A stretch of DNA of 64,000 nucleotides from Pseudoalteromonas sp. T1lg23B (GCF_002964665.1 NZ_PQBZ01000034.1:806429-870428), one strand, 5' to 3'; counted from the stretch's first letter, positions 17,994 to 26,162 are shown. Notes: a model not told the origin generated them from the sequence alone. Translations and numbers: made by a program.

Positions 17994-19301
17994 ATGCAGC
18001 CAAACACTCTACATGCGAAGCTATCGCTATTACCCTTACTTGTTTTTGTCGGGCTTTTCCTCGGCGCGGGGTTATACCTTCAATCCCAAGGGGTTGATTA
18101 TGCGTTTTATCAGTTACCAGCACCCGTTGCTATCTTACCTGCGATAGTCGTCGCTTTCTTAATTAACAAAGGTAGTATTAATAACAGTGTCGAAACGTTT
18201 ATAAAGGGCGCGGGACACAACAACATTATCACCATGTGTTTGATTTACCTACTCGCAGGAGCCTTTTCTGCCGTAGCGGGTGCAACGGGTGGTGTTGATG
18301 CCGTAGTCAATGCGGGGTTATCATTTATTCCAGCATCATTCTTACTGCCTGGTTTATTTTTAATCTCAGCAGTTGTGTCAACCGCAATGGGAACCTCAAT
18401 GGGAACCATAGGTGCGATTGGGCCGATTGCCTATGCGGTGTCGTTGAAAACGGGTATTGATCCAGCCCTTATGGCCGGTACCATAGTCTCTGGTGCTATG
18501 TTTGGCGACAACCTATCGATTATCTCAGACACCACCATTGCCGCTACACGCACCCAAGGCTGTGAAATGAAGGATAAGTTTAGAGAGAACCTAAAAATTG
18601 CGTTACCAGCCGCAATCCTAACAGTCTTGTTATTACTATTCTTAACCCCAGAACCTCAAGTCGTCGATGCTAAACCTTTTGAATGGCTGCTTGTATTACC
18701 GTACATTTTTATTCTGGTACTGGCAGTAGCAGGACTGAACGTCTTTGTTGTGCTATTCAGTGGTATTGTATTTGCCGCTGCGATGGGTTTTACGGGAGAT
18801 TATCAAGCCGGAAGCTTTGCAAAAGACGTATATAAAGGTTTCAGTGACATGCAGGAGATTTTCTTGCTATCAATGTTCATTGGTGGCCTGTCTGAATTTA
18901 TTCGCATCAACGGTGGTTTAGATTACCTCGCATTAAAAATCCAGAAATTAACCTCTATTGTGGCTAAATGGCATCGAAAAGTAGCCGATCAGCTGGGAAT
19001 TGCCGCATTGGTTTTAGTCAGCAATCTATGTATTGCCAATAATACGGTCAGTATCATTGTTGCAGGGCCTGTGGCTAAAAAACTAGCTGATGATGGCCAG
19101 ATAAGTGGCAAACGCTCTGCAAGCTTGCTGGATATTTTCGCCTGCGTCATGCAAGGCTCGTTGCCTTATGGTGCACAAGCTTTGTTATTGGGCGCTACCT
19201 TTAAGATCAGCCCGTGGGATGTGTCAACCTCATCATTCTACTGCTTTATTCTTGCGTTCACTGCCATCACCGTTATCTGCTTACGCAGAAACAAAGCCTA
19301 A
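17994..19301 (+). CDS. NhaC-like Na+/H+ antiporter family protein
   Basis: About 435 residues with roughly 11 hydrophobic segments. Motifs shared with NhaC-type antiporters are seen: STAMGTSMGTIGAIGPIAYA and VSGAMFGDNLSIISDTTIAA with the conserved polar DN...SDTT residues, and SNLCIANNTVSIIVAGPVAK in the second half. It probably exchanges Na+ for protons, although some relatives move organic anions or malate. The frame opens at a TTG (17982), but the ATG at 17994 follows GGGGAG by four bases and is chosen. It stands alone, ending before a strong hairpin. Confidence 0.82.
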   Translation: MQPNTLHAKLSLLPLLVFVGLFLGAGLYLQSQGVDYAFYQLPAPVAILPAIVVAFLINKGSINNSVETFIKGAGHNNIITMCLIYLLAGAFSAVAGATGGVDAVVNAGLSFIPASFLLPGLFLISAVVSTAMGTSMGTIGAIGPIAYAVSLKTGIDPALMAGTIVSGAMFGDNLSIISDTTIAATRTQGCEMKDKFRENLKIALPAAILTVLLLLFLTPEPQVVDAKPFEWLLVLPYIFILVLAVAGLNVFVVLFSGIVFAAAMGFTGDYQAGSFAKDVYKGFSDMQEIFLLSMFIGGLSEFIRINGGLDYLALKIQKLTSIVAKWHRKVADQLGIAALVLVSNLCIANNTVSIIVAGPVAKKLADDGQISGKRSASLLDIFACVMQGSLPYGAQALLLGATFKISPWDVSTSSFYCFILAFTAITVICLRRNKA

Positions 19302-19315
19302 TTTCTCATCGCACA

Positions 19316-19340
19316 AATGCGCTCCGTTTGCGAGCGCATT
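19316..19340 (+). terminator. Hairpin after the antiporter gene
   Basis: A perfect 9-bp stem AATGCGCTC/GAGCGCATT with a 7-base loop lies 14 bp after the stop. No long T run follows; a TATAAT at 19344-19349 immediately after may be the -10 of the next gene. Confidence 0.55.
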
Positions 19341-19383
19341 GTCTATAATTCATACAACAATACACCTAGACTCAAGGATATGT

Positions 19384-20172
19384 ATGAATTATAAAGTCTT
19401 GCTCTGCACTCTCGGTTTAGTACTATTTTCTTTTTCATCAGTGTCTTATGCTGCTTATTGGAGTAAAACGCAGCTCCACATTAACCGCGGGAAACTCATC
19501 CAACCTTTTTCTAAACAAGAATCCATAACCGATATCCTCTCTCTACAACATGCTTCTGCTCATGAATTTGGTGATATTTTCTTTTTTATCGACTATTTGG
19601 ATGATGATCACCCTGACGGCTTTAATGACGGTGATATCTACACAGAAGCTTATGTTACTTTCAGCACTAAGACTCTATTTAACTGGAACTATAACTTTTG
19701 GCGATTGAAAGATATGGGCTTTGTTCTGGGCGTTAATGCCGGTGATGATACTAAGGTGATGAAGTACTTACCGGGCATAAAACTCAGTTGGGATATTCCT
19801 GGATTCAAATTTCTGACTACCACATTCACGGGCTACTTTGATGATAATGCAGGTTTGGCTAAGCAAGGTGTCCCGCAAACCAATAATACCTTTATGCTCG
19901 ATTTAGCATGGGGGTATCCCTATCAGCTAGGAGCACAAAAATTCTACTTTACTGGCCACGCTGAATACATTGGCTCAAGACGTGATGAAACAGGAAAATA
20001 CGTTAATGACTGGATACTGGCGCAAATGGCATTTCAGTGGGACTTGGGCAATGCACTGGGTCACAACAGCGACATCCTAATGTTAGGTGTTGAGTGGCAG
20101 GTTTGGCGAAACAAACTGGGGACCTCAGTCAACGAGTCATCGCCCCAGCTGCATTTGGTATGGACATTTTAA
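19384..20172 (+). CDS. Tsx-like/DUF5020 outer membrane protein
   Basis: About 262 residues with a signal peptide (MNYKVLLCTLGLVLFSFSSV, cleavage near YAAYW) and alternating beta-strand sequence typical of a small outer-membrane barrel, ending in the aromatic signature LHLVWTF with a C-terminal Phe. FFFIDYLDDDHP and the strand pattern resemble the nucleoside-specific channel (Tsx) superfamily and DUF5020 proteins. Substrate is unknown. The frame is open far upstream within the antiporter gene, but the ATG at 19384 directly precedes the signal peptide. It may take up nucleosides; the neighbouring genes give no support for a particular substrate. Confidence 0.7.
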   Translation: MNYKVLLCTLGLVLFSFSSVSYAAYWSKTQLHINRGKLIQPFSKQESITDILSLQHASAHEFGDIFFFIDYLDDDHPDGFNDGDIYTEAYVTFSTKTLFNWNYNFWRLKDMGFVLGVNAGDDTKVMKYLPGIKLSWDIPGFKFLTTTFTGYFDDNAGLAKQGVPQTNNTFMLDLAWGYPYQLGAQKFYFTGHAEYIGSRRDETGKYVNDWILAQMAFQWDLGNALGHNSDILMLGVEWQVWRNKLGTSVNESSPQLHLVWTF

Positions 20173-20260
20173 TCCCGTGCCATGACCGGCTAGATGCATG
20201 TAACAAGCAGTAATATCAGATAGCTATATTTTGTACTTTAATTGCAGTACTTGCCATTGC

Positions 20261-20302
20261 CTATTGGGTTTCAATAGCCCATGGGCGGGTGGTATAACCC
20301 AT
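20261..20302. promoter_or_regulatory. Inverted repeats upstream of the unrecognised gene at 20326
   Basis: CTATTG/CAATAG with a 5-base spacer (20261-20277) and ATGGG/CCCAT (20281-20302) lie just upstream of the AAGGAG ribosome site. Either could be an operator; no regulator is recognised. Confidence 0.3.
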
Positions 20303-20325
20303 AAGCTAAGCCTAAGGAGAAGCAA

Positions 20326-21372
20326 ATGTCGCATGTTACCGTTAAAACTGTGAGTGCCCTCGCTGGAGAAACCCTGAGCGATTACAGAGCAAGCCAGATG
20401 AAAGAAGCCCGTTGGAAAAATGTCACACAAGGTGTATCAGATAGAGACTTAGATGATAACTTTGATTTCTTAAATGGAGCCGTTTTAAATCGTGATGCAG
20501 GTGGTGAGATGCTGCTGACCACCACGGGCCTATTTGGCCCTATACGTTCAGGAACCTTCGTGCATTTGGATATCAATGCCCATAATCAGGTAGTACCTAG
20601 CAAACGCGCAGCAACAAATGAAACTGAAACCCTCATCAAACACCTAAATAGGCTACACAGAGAATACACACATCGTCCCCCCTCGCGTGAACATGCCTTG
20701 CTCGTCAATGGCTTTTGGACCGCTGCGGTAGACGGAGCTGGCATTACCGGCCTTGATGGCTCAGCTAATGTATTTGGTAGTACGGGCCAGTTGATTTGTG
20801 ATGTGGATGAGTTGCATTTTCCGCTGTTGCGCTATGGTGACAGTAAAGAGTCTCAAGATCATTTTAATAGGACGCTCGCATATTATGGCGGTAAGCTACT
20901 TGAACCCGAAGAAGAGTTTGCACTAGGATTTAATCAAGACCTGTGGGGCATCCAATATGACCAAAAGCTGCCACAGTACGTGACTGAGTATCAGTTCGGA
21001 CCCACAAAAGGAGGTGGTTTGTTTGTTGAACACCACCCTTTTCCACACATCTGGCTGCCAGCTCAAGGTAAAGACCCCGTATTTGGACAACATACAATTT
21101 CACGTATTTTGTTAGGTCGCAGAGTTGATACACAGCAAGAGGATGACTATTTCCGCACCGTCACCAGCGAGCAGTATCATTTCACCATGTTTGAAATTCC
21201 ACTCAACGGCAGTGCGCTGGCGATTCGCCCTCAGTGTATTCATAACGACAGCTTTACCGAAGGGGCACAGACAGTATTTTTAGCTAACACCGCAGCAAAT
21301 ACCGTGGCGCTGCGCCACAGTGCCCCCATCAATAGTATGTGTGTAGGAGATCTGCCATTTCATAAGCGATAA
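20326..21372 (+). CDS. Unrecognised 348-residue protein, possibly cupin-like
   Basis: I do not recognise this protein. It is soluble-looking, with no signal peptide or membrane segment, and has a strong AAGGAG ribosome site before the ATG. A histidine cluster FVEHHPFPHIWLPA lies near residue 230, and GSALAIRPQCIHNDSFTEG near residue 300. The second resembles cupin motif 2 (G...P..H...), and TFVHLDINAHN near residue 85 is strand-like, so a metal-binding beta-barrel is possible. It contains many His, Asp and Trp residues and could be a cytoplasmic enzyme. It stands alone between the Tsx-like gene and the tRNA operon, so context gives no function. Confidence 0.75.
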   Translation: MSHVTVKTVSALAGETLSDYRASQMKEARWKNVTQGVSDRDLDDNFDFLNGAVLNRDAGGEMLLTTTGLFGPIRSGTFVHLDINAHNQVVPSKRAATNETETLIKHLNRLHREYTHRPPSREHALLVNGFWTAAVDGAGITGLDGSANVFGSTGQLICDVDELHFPLLRYGDSKESQDHFNRTLAYYGGKLLEPEEEFALGFNQDLWGIQYDQKLPQYVTEYQFGPTKGGGLFVEHHPFPHIWLPAQGKDPVFGQHTISRILLGRRVDTQQEDDYFRTVTSEQYHFTMFEIPLNGSALAIRPQCIHNDSFTEGAQTVFLANTAANTVALRHSAPINSMCVGDLPFHKR

Positions 21373-21643
21373 AAATAGACAAACGGTGCTGCTATGTACG
21401 TGTAGTAGCAGCTCCCCTAAACCTATGGGCCACAGACTAATAATCGACATTGAGGCATTGCGAAGTGACCTATAAATTAAGTGATCGCAATTTTTCAAAT
21501 AACAGTAGACACGTTGCATGATTACAACAAGCGCTCACCCTCACTCACCTGCTAAATGTCATCTGATATAAAAACACCGCTGACAAGATTGCATCGTGTG
21601 AAGTAAATGTGTGTTTAATAGAGTCGTTGAGAAAATTTTAAAA

Positions 21644-21730
21644 TGGTGCCCGGGGCCGGACTTGAACCGGCACGCTGTTACCAGCGAGGGATTTTAAATC
21701 CCTTGTGTCTACCAATTCCACCACCCGGGC
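21644..21730 (-). tRNA. leuZ: tRNA-Leu (UAA), copy 1
   Basis: 87 bases including the encoded CCA. The anticodon loop TTTAAAA gives UAA, and a long variable arm typical of leucine tRNA is present. It is the last gene of the operon and identical to the other two Leu copies. Confidence 0.97.
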
Positions 21731-21765
21731 ATCGGGTTGCTTTCGCGTGTGGAGAGTGTGATAAA

Positions 21766-21839
21766 TGGAGGCGGAACCCGGAGTCGAACCGAGGTAGACG
21801 GATTTGCAATCCGCTGCATGGCCACTCTGCCATTCCGCC
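21766..21839 (-). tRNA. cysT: tRNA-Cys (GCA), copy 1
   Basis: 74 bases including CCA, with the anticodon in GATTGCAAATC. It differs from copy 2 by one base in the D-loop (GGCCATGC here, GGCTATGC in copy 2). Confidence 0.97.
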
Positions 21840-21854
21840 GTCTTATCGAAAGTT

Positions 21855-21930
21855 TGGAGCGAGTAACGAGGTTCGAACTCGTGACCTCGACCTTGGCAAG
21901 GTCGCGCTCTACCAGCTGAGCTATACTCGC
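21855..21930 (-). tRNA. glyW: tRNA-Gly (GCC), copy 1
   Basis: 76 bases including CCA, with anticodon GCC in CCTTGCCAAGG. It is followed by tRNA-Cys after 15 bases, as in the E. coli glyW-cysT-leuZ operon. Confidence 0.97.
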
Positions 21931-21991
21931 ATCACTAATGCGCTTTTAATCAGTTGAAGAATTAATCGAATTTCAACTGAGCTGTGCTCGC
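21931..21991 (-). repeat. tRNA-Gly-derived structured spacer, short form
   Basis: It starts GCGAGCACAGCTCAGTTGAA, a decayed copy of the first 18-20 bases of tRNA-Gly. It then folds as a perfect 8-bp hairpin CAGTTGAA/TTCAACTG with a 13-base loop and leads straight into tRNA-Gly copy 1. Confidence 0.6.
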
Positions 21992-22021
21992 AAACTTCAA
22001 AAAGAGGACCTGATATTTGAT

Positions 22022-22097
22022 TGGAGCGAGTAACGAGGTTCGAACTCGTGACCTCGACCTTGGCAAGGTCGCGCTCTACCAGCTGAGCTATACTCGC
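22022..22097 (-). tRNA. glyW: tRNA-Gly (GCC), copy 2
   Basis: 76 bases including CCA, identical in sequence to the other Gly copies. It is preceded on the minus strand by the spacer at 22098-22176. Confidence 0.97.
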
Positions 22098-22176
22098 ATC
22101 ACTTATGCGTTTTAATCAGTTGAAGTTATTAAGAAGCTTGGTCGCGTCTTTCTAATTTCAGCTGAGCTATACTCGC
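22098..22176 (-). repeat. tRNA-Gly-derived structured spacer, long form, copy 2
   Basis: It starts GCGAGTATAGCTCAGCTGAA, so the first 18 bases equal tRNA-Gly. A GACGCGACC element like the anticodon stem follows, then AT-rich sequence that can pair back (CAGCTGAA with TTCAACTG, 7 of 8). It is nearly identical to the spacer at 22690-22769. Confidence 0.65.
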
Positions 22177-22183
22177 AATCAAA

Positions 22184-22270
22184 TGGTGCCCGGGGCCGGA
22201 CTTGAACCGGCACGCTGTTACCAGCGAGGGATTTTAAATCCCTTGTGTCTACCAATTCCACCACCCGGGC
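22184..22270 (-). tRNA. leuZ: tRNA-Leu (UAA), copy 2
   Basis: 87 bases including CCA. Like the other copies, it is preceded on the minus strand by the leader ACCCGAT, which could pair with its own CGGGT in the acceptor stem. Confidence 0.97.
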
Positions 22271-22297
22271 ATCGGGTCTTATGCTAAAGCGTTAGAT

Positions 22298-22373
22298 TGG
22301 AGCGAGTAACGAGGTTCGAACTCGTGACCTCGACCTTGGCAAGGTCGCGCTCTACCAGCTGAGCTATACTCGC
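22298..22373 (-). tRNA. glyW: tRNA-Gly (GCC), copy 3
   Basis: 76 bases including CCA. It is the only Gly copy without a tRNA-derived spacer in front; it follows tRNA-Leu copy 3 directly after a 29-base AT-rich gap. Confidence 0.97.
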
Positions 22374-22402
22374 ATCTTTTTGAGATACATCTCTAATCTA
22401 AA

Positions 22403-22489
22403 TGGTGCCCGGGGCCGGACTTGAACCGGCACGCTGTTACCAGCGAGGGATTTTAAATCCCTTGTGTCTACCAATTCCACCACCCGGGC
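22403..22489 (-). tRNA. leuZ: tRNA-Leu (UAA), copy 3
   Basis: 87 bases including CCA, identical to the other two Leu copies. It closes the first Gly-Cys-Leu unit of the operon. Confidence 0.97.
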
Positions 22490-22524
22490 ATCGGGTTTGC
22501 TTTCGCATGTGGAGTGTTGAGATA

Positions 22525-22598
22525 TGGAGGCGGAACCCGGAGTCGAACCGAGGTAGACGGATTTGCAATCCGCTGCATAGCCACTCTGCCATTCCGCC
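22525..22598 (-). tRNA. cysT: tRNA-Cys (GCA), copy 2
   Basis: 74 bases including CCA. It has a one-base difference from copy 1 in the D-loop. Confidence 0.97.
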
Positions 22599-22613
22599 GA
22601 CTTGATTAAAGAT

Positions 22614-22689
22614 TGGAGCGAGTAACGAGGTTCGAACTCGTGACCTCGACCTTGGCAAGGTCGCGCTCTACCAGCTGAGCTATACTCGC
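22614..22689 (-). tRNA. glyW: tRNA-Gly (GCC), copy 4 (first complete tRNA of the operon)
   Basis: 76 bases including CCA. It is the first intact tRNA after the promoter, preceded by the long tRNA-derived spacer at 22690-22769. Confidence 0.97.
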
Positions 22690-22769
22690 ATCTTTAAATG
22701 CGCTTTACTGAGTTGAAATCATTAAGAAGCTTGGTCGCGTCTTTCTAATTTCAGCTGAGTTATACTCGC
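22690..22769 (-). repeat. tRNA-Gly-derived structured spacer, long form, copy 1
   Basis: It starts GCGAGTATAACTCAGCTGAA (one change from tRNA-Gly in the first 18 bases), then AT-rich sequence with a GACGCGACC remnant. TGAAAT near the 5' side can pair with ATTTCA near the 3' side. It is the leader of the whole tRNA operon and cannot form a full cloverleaf. Confidence 0.65.
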
Positions 22770-22812
22770 AATCTTTAACATCAAAGGCGTGCTGCCCTCT
22801 CAACACGGACGC

Positions 22813-22840
22813 ATTCTACAGAAGTTACGAAACGCGTCAA
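22813..22840 (-). promoter_or_regulatory. Promoter of the tRNA operon
   Basis: On the minus strand TTGACG (22835-22840), a 16-bp spacer and TAGAAT (22813-22818) are followed by the G/C-rich discriminator GCGTCCG, the type expected for stringently controlled stable-RNA promoters. Transcription would start about 35-40 bases before the first tRNA-derived spacer. Confidence 0.75.
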
Positions 22841-22911
22841 TATAAAAAATGAATGTTTTTAATCGTTTGTTCAAAATTTATCTAAACTGATGTGTTAATA
22901 AGCACTTCGAG

Positions 22912-23457
22912 TTAAGATTTGGTCAATTCTGCCTTCGCTGCATGTAAATAAGCAACCATTGACGTGACAGTTAATAACGTGGCCACGGCCAATAACGCAT
23001 AGCTTAAATTAATCATCCAAGGTGCGTATTGCCAAATCAAACCTATAATGGCGAGCATTTGTGCAGCCGTTTTAAATTTACCAAGCGAAGATACCGCAAC
23101 ATCGTCACGCTTGCCCAGTTCAGCCATCCACTCTCTAAGTGCCGAGATAACAATTTCACGGCTGATGATAATGATCGCCGCCGCGGTCACGAAATAATTT
23201 TGGTAGTAAGTCGCAAGCATGACCAGAGCAACACTCACCATCACCTTATCAGCAACTGGGTCTAAGAATGCTCCAAAAGGTGTTGATTGCTCTAGTTTAC
23301 GAGCCAGGTAGCCATCAAGAATATCGGTTACAGAGGCGAGCCAAAAAATGAATGCAGCTGCAAAAAATGCCCATGAGTAAGGCAAATAAAATAACACTGC
23401 AAATACAGGAATGAGTAACAACCTAAATGTTGTAAGTGTGTTTGGAATATTCCACAT
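22912..23457 (-). CDS. pgsA: CDP-diacylglycerol--glycerol-3-phosphate 3-phosphatidyltransferase
   Basis: A 181-residue integral membrane enzyme making phosphatidylglycerophosphate, the first step of phosphatidylglycerol and cardiolipin synthesis. The CDP-alcohol phosphotransferase motif (DGxxAR...GxxxDxxxD) is clear as DILDGYLARKLEQSTPFGAF followed by LDPVADK at about residues 50-80. About five membrane segments are present. It lies 42 bp after uvrC on the same strand and just upstream of the tRNA operon, the order found in E. coli (uvrY-uvrC-pgsA-glyW-cysT-leuZ). Confidence 0.95.
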   Translation of the reverse strand: MWNIPNTLTTFRLLLIPVFAVLFYLPYSWAFFAAAFIFWLASVTDILDGYLARKLEQSTPFGAFLDPVADKVMVSVALVMLATYYQNYFVTAAAIIIISREIVISALREWMAELGKRDDVAVSSLGKFKTAAQMLAIIGLIWQYAPWMINLSYALLAVATLLTVTSMVAYLHAAKAELTKS

Positions 23458-23499
23458 AACTACTTAGTGAGGTCTTTTTCTTTATGTTCGCATGAATGC

Positions 23500-25323
23500 T
23501 TAAGCTTTGTCATGCAAATGGTTAAATATCTTTTCAGCCGTTTTAGGACTGATCCCGGGAACTTGCTTTAGCTGATGGATACTAGCGGACTTCACCCCTT
23601 GCATTCCACCTAAATATTTTAAAAGCGCTTGACGACGCTTAAGACCAACACCTTCAATTTCTTCCAATACGGACTGAGTGCGCTGCTTTTGTCTTTTGTT
23701 ACGATGTCCTGCGATAGCGAAGCGGTGCGATTCATCCCTGATGTGCTGAATTAAATGTAACGCCGGAGAGTCACTGTCTAAATTAACCGTTCTACGCCCA
23801 CCATCAATTAATAATGTCTCTAAGCCGGGCTTACGACTTGTGCCTTTGGCAACACCGACGAGTAATGGTAACTTATCTAACGACCAATCAGCAAAAAAAG
23901 CTTCTGCTCGGCCCAGTTGTCCCTTCCCTCCATCTATAAAAATGACATCAGGCACTTTAGTTTCATCCTGTAACTTTCCATATCGCTTATTCAGCGCAAA
24001 ATCCATGGCTGCATAATCATCTCCCGGCGTCACCCCCGTCACATTGTAGCGGCGATATTCCTTGTTATTTGGTCCTTGCGCATCAAATACCACACACGAT
24101 GCCACAGTATTCTCACCCATGGTATGACTGATATCAAAACATTCCATTCTTTGTATATCACTCATTTGCAGTGCTTCTTTGAGTAGAGCATAGCGTTTGT
24201 TAATAGAATCTTGAGCGCTTTGTTTTACAGTAATGCTATTTAGCGCATTTTTATTCGCCAATGCGAGATATTGCGCTCGTTCTGAACGTACCTGTGCTCT
24301 AAATATCACTTTTCGTTGTGCTACTTCACTTAAAGCGCAAGCCAGCTCTTCTTGTTCTTGCAATGCAAAAGGCAAAATAATTTCTTTCGCAATACGGCTA
24401 TGCGTACCACCACTGAGATAATACTGCCCGATAAACGAGGTGAGTATTTCATCTTGCAGTGAATCTTTAGGCACTTTAGGAAAATATGTTTTGGTGCCCA
24501 GTACTTTATGTTCACGGATCATCAGCATATGTATCGCGCATAAACCATTTTGCTGCACAAAACCAATGACATCCATTTCGGCAAAATTACCAGCAATTGA
24601 TTGTTGTTCCTGCATCTGTCTCAATAATGCAATTTGATCGCGATACTTTGCTGCCAATTCAAAATTCAGTGCCATACTGGCAGTTTCCATACGCGCTACT
24701 AGCTTCGCAATCACCTGCTGTGATTTACCATTGAGAAATTGACGCACCAGATCAACCTGATCGAAATAGTCTTCATCTGATACCTTACCAACACAAGGCG
24801 CGCTACAACGCTTTAACTGATACTGCAAACATGGACGGCTTCGCGCTCGATAATAAACATCTTCACATTGACGAACAGGGAAAATCTTTTGCATCAAACG
24901 CAAGCTTTCAGAAACCGCAGCACTACTTGGGAAAGGCCCAAAATATTCACCTTTATATTTTCTCGCACCACGATGAAATGCCAACCGAGGATGCTTGTGA
25001 CCACTCAAAAATATGTAAGGATAAGACTTATCGTCTCGAAGTAAGATATTATATCTAGGTTGATATTTCTTTATTAAATTATTTTCTAACAGTAGCGCTT
25101 CTGTTTCTGTGTTGGTAAGAGTTACTTCAATATTACAGATATTACTAACAAGAACGCGAGTTTTGCTGTCAGGAATGTTAGCGCGAAAATAACTCGAAAC
25201 ACGTTTTTTGAGGTTTTTAGCCTTACCCACATAAATGACCTGATGCTCGTCGTCATACATACGATAAACACCAGGCTCTGTGCTCAAGGTTTTGAGAAAT
25301 GCTTTGTGATCAAATACGGCCAT
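23500..25323 (-). CDS. uvrC: UvrABC excinuclease subunit C
   Basis: A 607-residue nuclease that makes both incisions in nucleotide excision repair. The N-terminal GIY-YIG domain starts EPGVYRMYDDEHQVIYVGKA (3' incision). A UVR motif for UvrB contact lies near residues 205-240 and a cysteine group in SRPCLQYQLKRCSAPCVGKV near 150. An RNase H-like domain (FDISHTMGENTVASCVVF, 5' incision) and C-terminal helix-hairpin-helix motifs (IEGVGLKRRQALLKYLGG, VPGISPKTAEKIF) complete it. Length is normal (E. coli 610). It begins 12 bp after uvrY. Confidence 0.97.
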   Translation of the reverse strand: MAVFDHKAFLKTLSTEPGVYRMYDDEHQVIYVGKAKNLKKRVSSYFRANIPDSKTRVLVSNICNIEVTLTNTETEALLLENNLIKKYQPRYNILLRDDKSYPYIFLSGHKHPRLAFHRGARKYKGEYFGPFPSSAAVSESLRLMQKIFPVRQCEDVYYRARSRPCLQYQLKRCSAPCVGKVSDEDYFDQVDLVRQFLNGKSQQVIAKLVARMETASMALNFELAAKYRDQIALLRQMQEQQSIAGNFAEMDVIGFVQQNGLCAIHMLMIREHKVLGTKTYFPKVPKDSLQDEILTSFIGQYYLSGGTHSRIAKEIILPFALQEQEELACALSEVAQRKVIFRAQVRSERAQYLALANKNALNSITVKQSAQDSINKRYALLKEALQMSDIQRMECFDISHTMGENTVASCVVFDAQGPNNKEYRRYNVTGVTPGDDYAAMDFALNKRYGKLQDETKVPDVIFIDGGKGQLGRAEAFFADWSLDKLPLLVGVAKGTSRKPGLETLLIDGGRRTVNLDSDSPALHLIQHIRDESHRFAIAGHRNKRQKQRTQSVLEEIEGVGLKRRQALLKYLGGMQGVKSASIHQLKQVPGISPKTAEKIFNHLHDKA

Positions 25324-25335
25324 CTAAATGATAGG

Positions 25336-25986
25336 TTAGTGTGTAGTATCAATGTCTATCATTTTATGACGAATTGCGAGGTGTGTTAACTCTACATCGC
25401 CGCCCACGTTAAGCTTTTCAAACATTCTATAGCGATAGCTATTGACGGTTTTGGAGCTTAAATTCAGTCGTTCAGCAATGTCTTGGGCTTTCTCACCTTT
25501 GGTGATCATCAGCATGATCTGTAGTTCACGCTCAGACAACGACTGAAAGGGATTCTCATCATTACGACCACTAAACTGAGCCAACGCAATTTGCTGAGCG
25601 ATTTCTGGTGCAATATAGCGTTGTCCCGCGTTAACAGCGCGAATCGCGTTGATCATTTCATCTGGGCCTGCGCCCTTGGTCAAATAACCGTGTGCACCAA
25701 TCTGCATTACTTTGCTTGGAAAAGGATCCTCGCAGTGAACGGTTAATACAATCACCTTAACATCTGGGCAATAGCGACATATCTTTTTTGTCGCTTCTAA
25801 TCCACCAATGCCAGGCATGTTCATATCCATTAACACAATGTCTGGTTCACTTTGACGACAAAATGCCACCGCCTCTTCACCAGTTTTAGCCTCTCCGACC
25901 ACTTTAAAGCCACGCACATCATCCAATATACGTTTAATACCTGTTCTCACAAGTTCATGATCATCAACTAAAAGTACGTTAATCAA
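25336..25986 (-). CDS. uvrY: UvrY/GacA-type response regulator
   Basis: A 216-residue two-component regulator. The receiver domain starts INVLLVDDHELVRTGI, with the phospho-acceptor Asp in DIVLMDMNMPG (about residue 54) and the conserved Lys in GYLTKGAG. The LuxR-type helix-turn-helix is LSERELQIMLMITKGEKAQD at about 148-190. In relatives it is phosphorylated by BarA/GacS and activates the small RNAs that sequester CsrA. The start is TTG with GAGGGG upstream; no nearby in-frame ATG exists. It is the first gene of the uvrY-uvrC unit. Confidence 0.94.
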   Translation of the reverse strand: MINVLLVDDHELVRTGIKRILDDVRGFKVVGEAKTGEEAVAFCRQSEPDIVLMDMNMPGIGGLEATKKICRYCPDVKVIVLTVHCEDPFPSKVMQIGAHGYLTKGAGPDEMINAIRAVNAGQRYIAPEIAQQIALAQFSGRNDENPFQSLSERELQIMLMITKGEKAQDIAERLNLSSKTVNSYRYRMFEKLNVGGDVELTHLAIRHKMIDIDTTH

Positions 25987-26109
25987 TAGTACATCCCCTC
26001 ACTGTTACCTCGGCCCTGTGACTTTAAATCACAACCTACCCAGATTACCATAGAAATATATAAATAAATAAATTTTCACACACAAAAAACGTGTATTGTT
26101 TACAAAATG

Positions 26110-26124
26110 ATCACCCAAGGGTGA
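26110..26124 (-). terminator. Possible weak terminator after the symporter gene
   Basis: A short inverted repeat TCACCC/GGGTGA with almost no loop is followed on the minus strand by TCATTTTG, about 40 bp after the symporter stop. It is weak. Confidence 0.3.
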
Positions 26125-26162
26125 CATCTCAATCACCTTTGAGTTTAGTGCAATATTTACGG

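Noticed and set aside
21643..22658. Open frames across the tRNA cluster (for example 21643-21957, 22402-22605 and 22437-22658)
   Set aside because: They are translations through tRNA genes (MVPGAGLEPARCYQRG-type), a well-known class of spurious proteins; the DNA is fully explained by tRNAs.
21644..22770. Regularly repeated blocks that could suggest a CRISPR array
   Set aside because: The repeats are complete tRNA genes with cloverleaf sequence and encoded CCA, of unequal spacing and mixed type; no cas genes are present.
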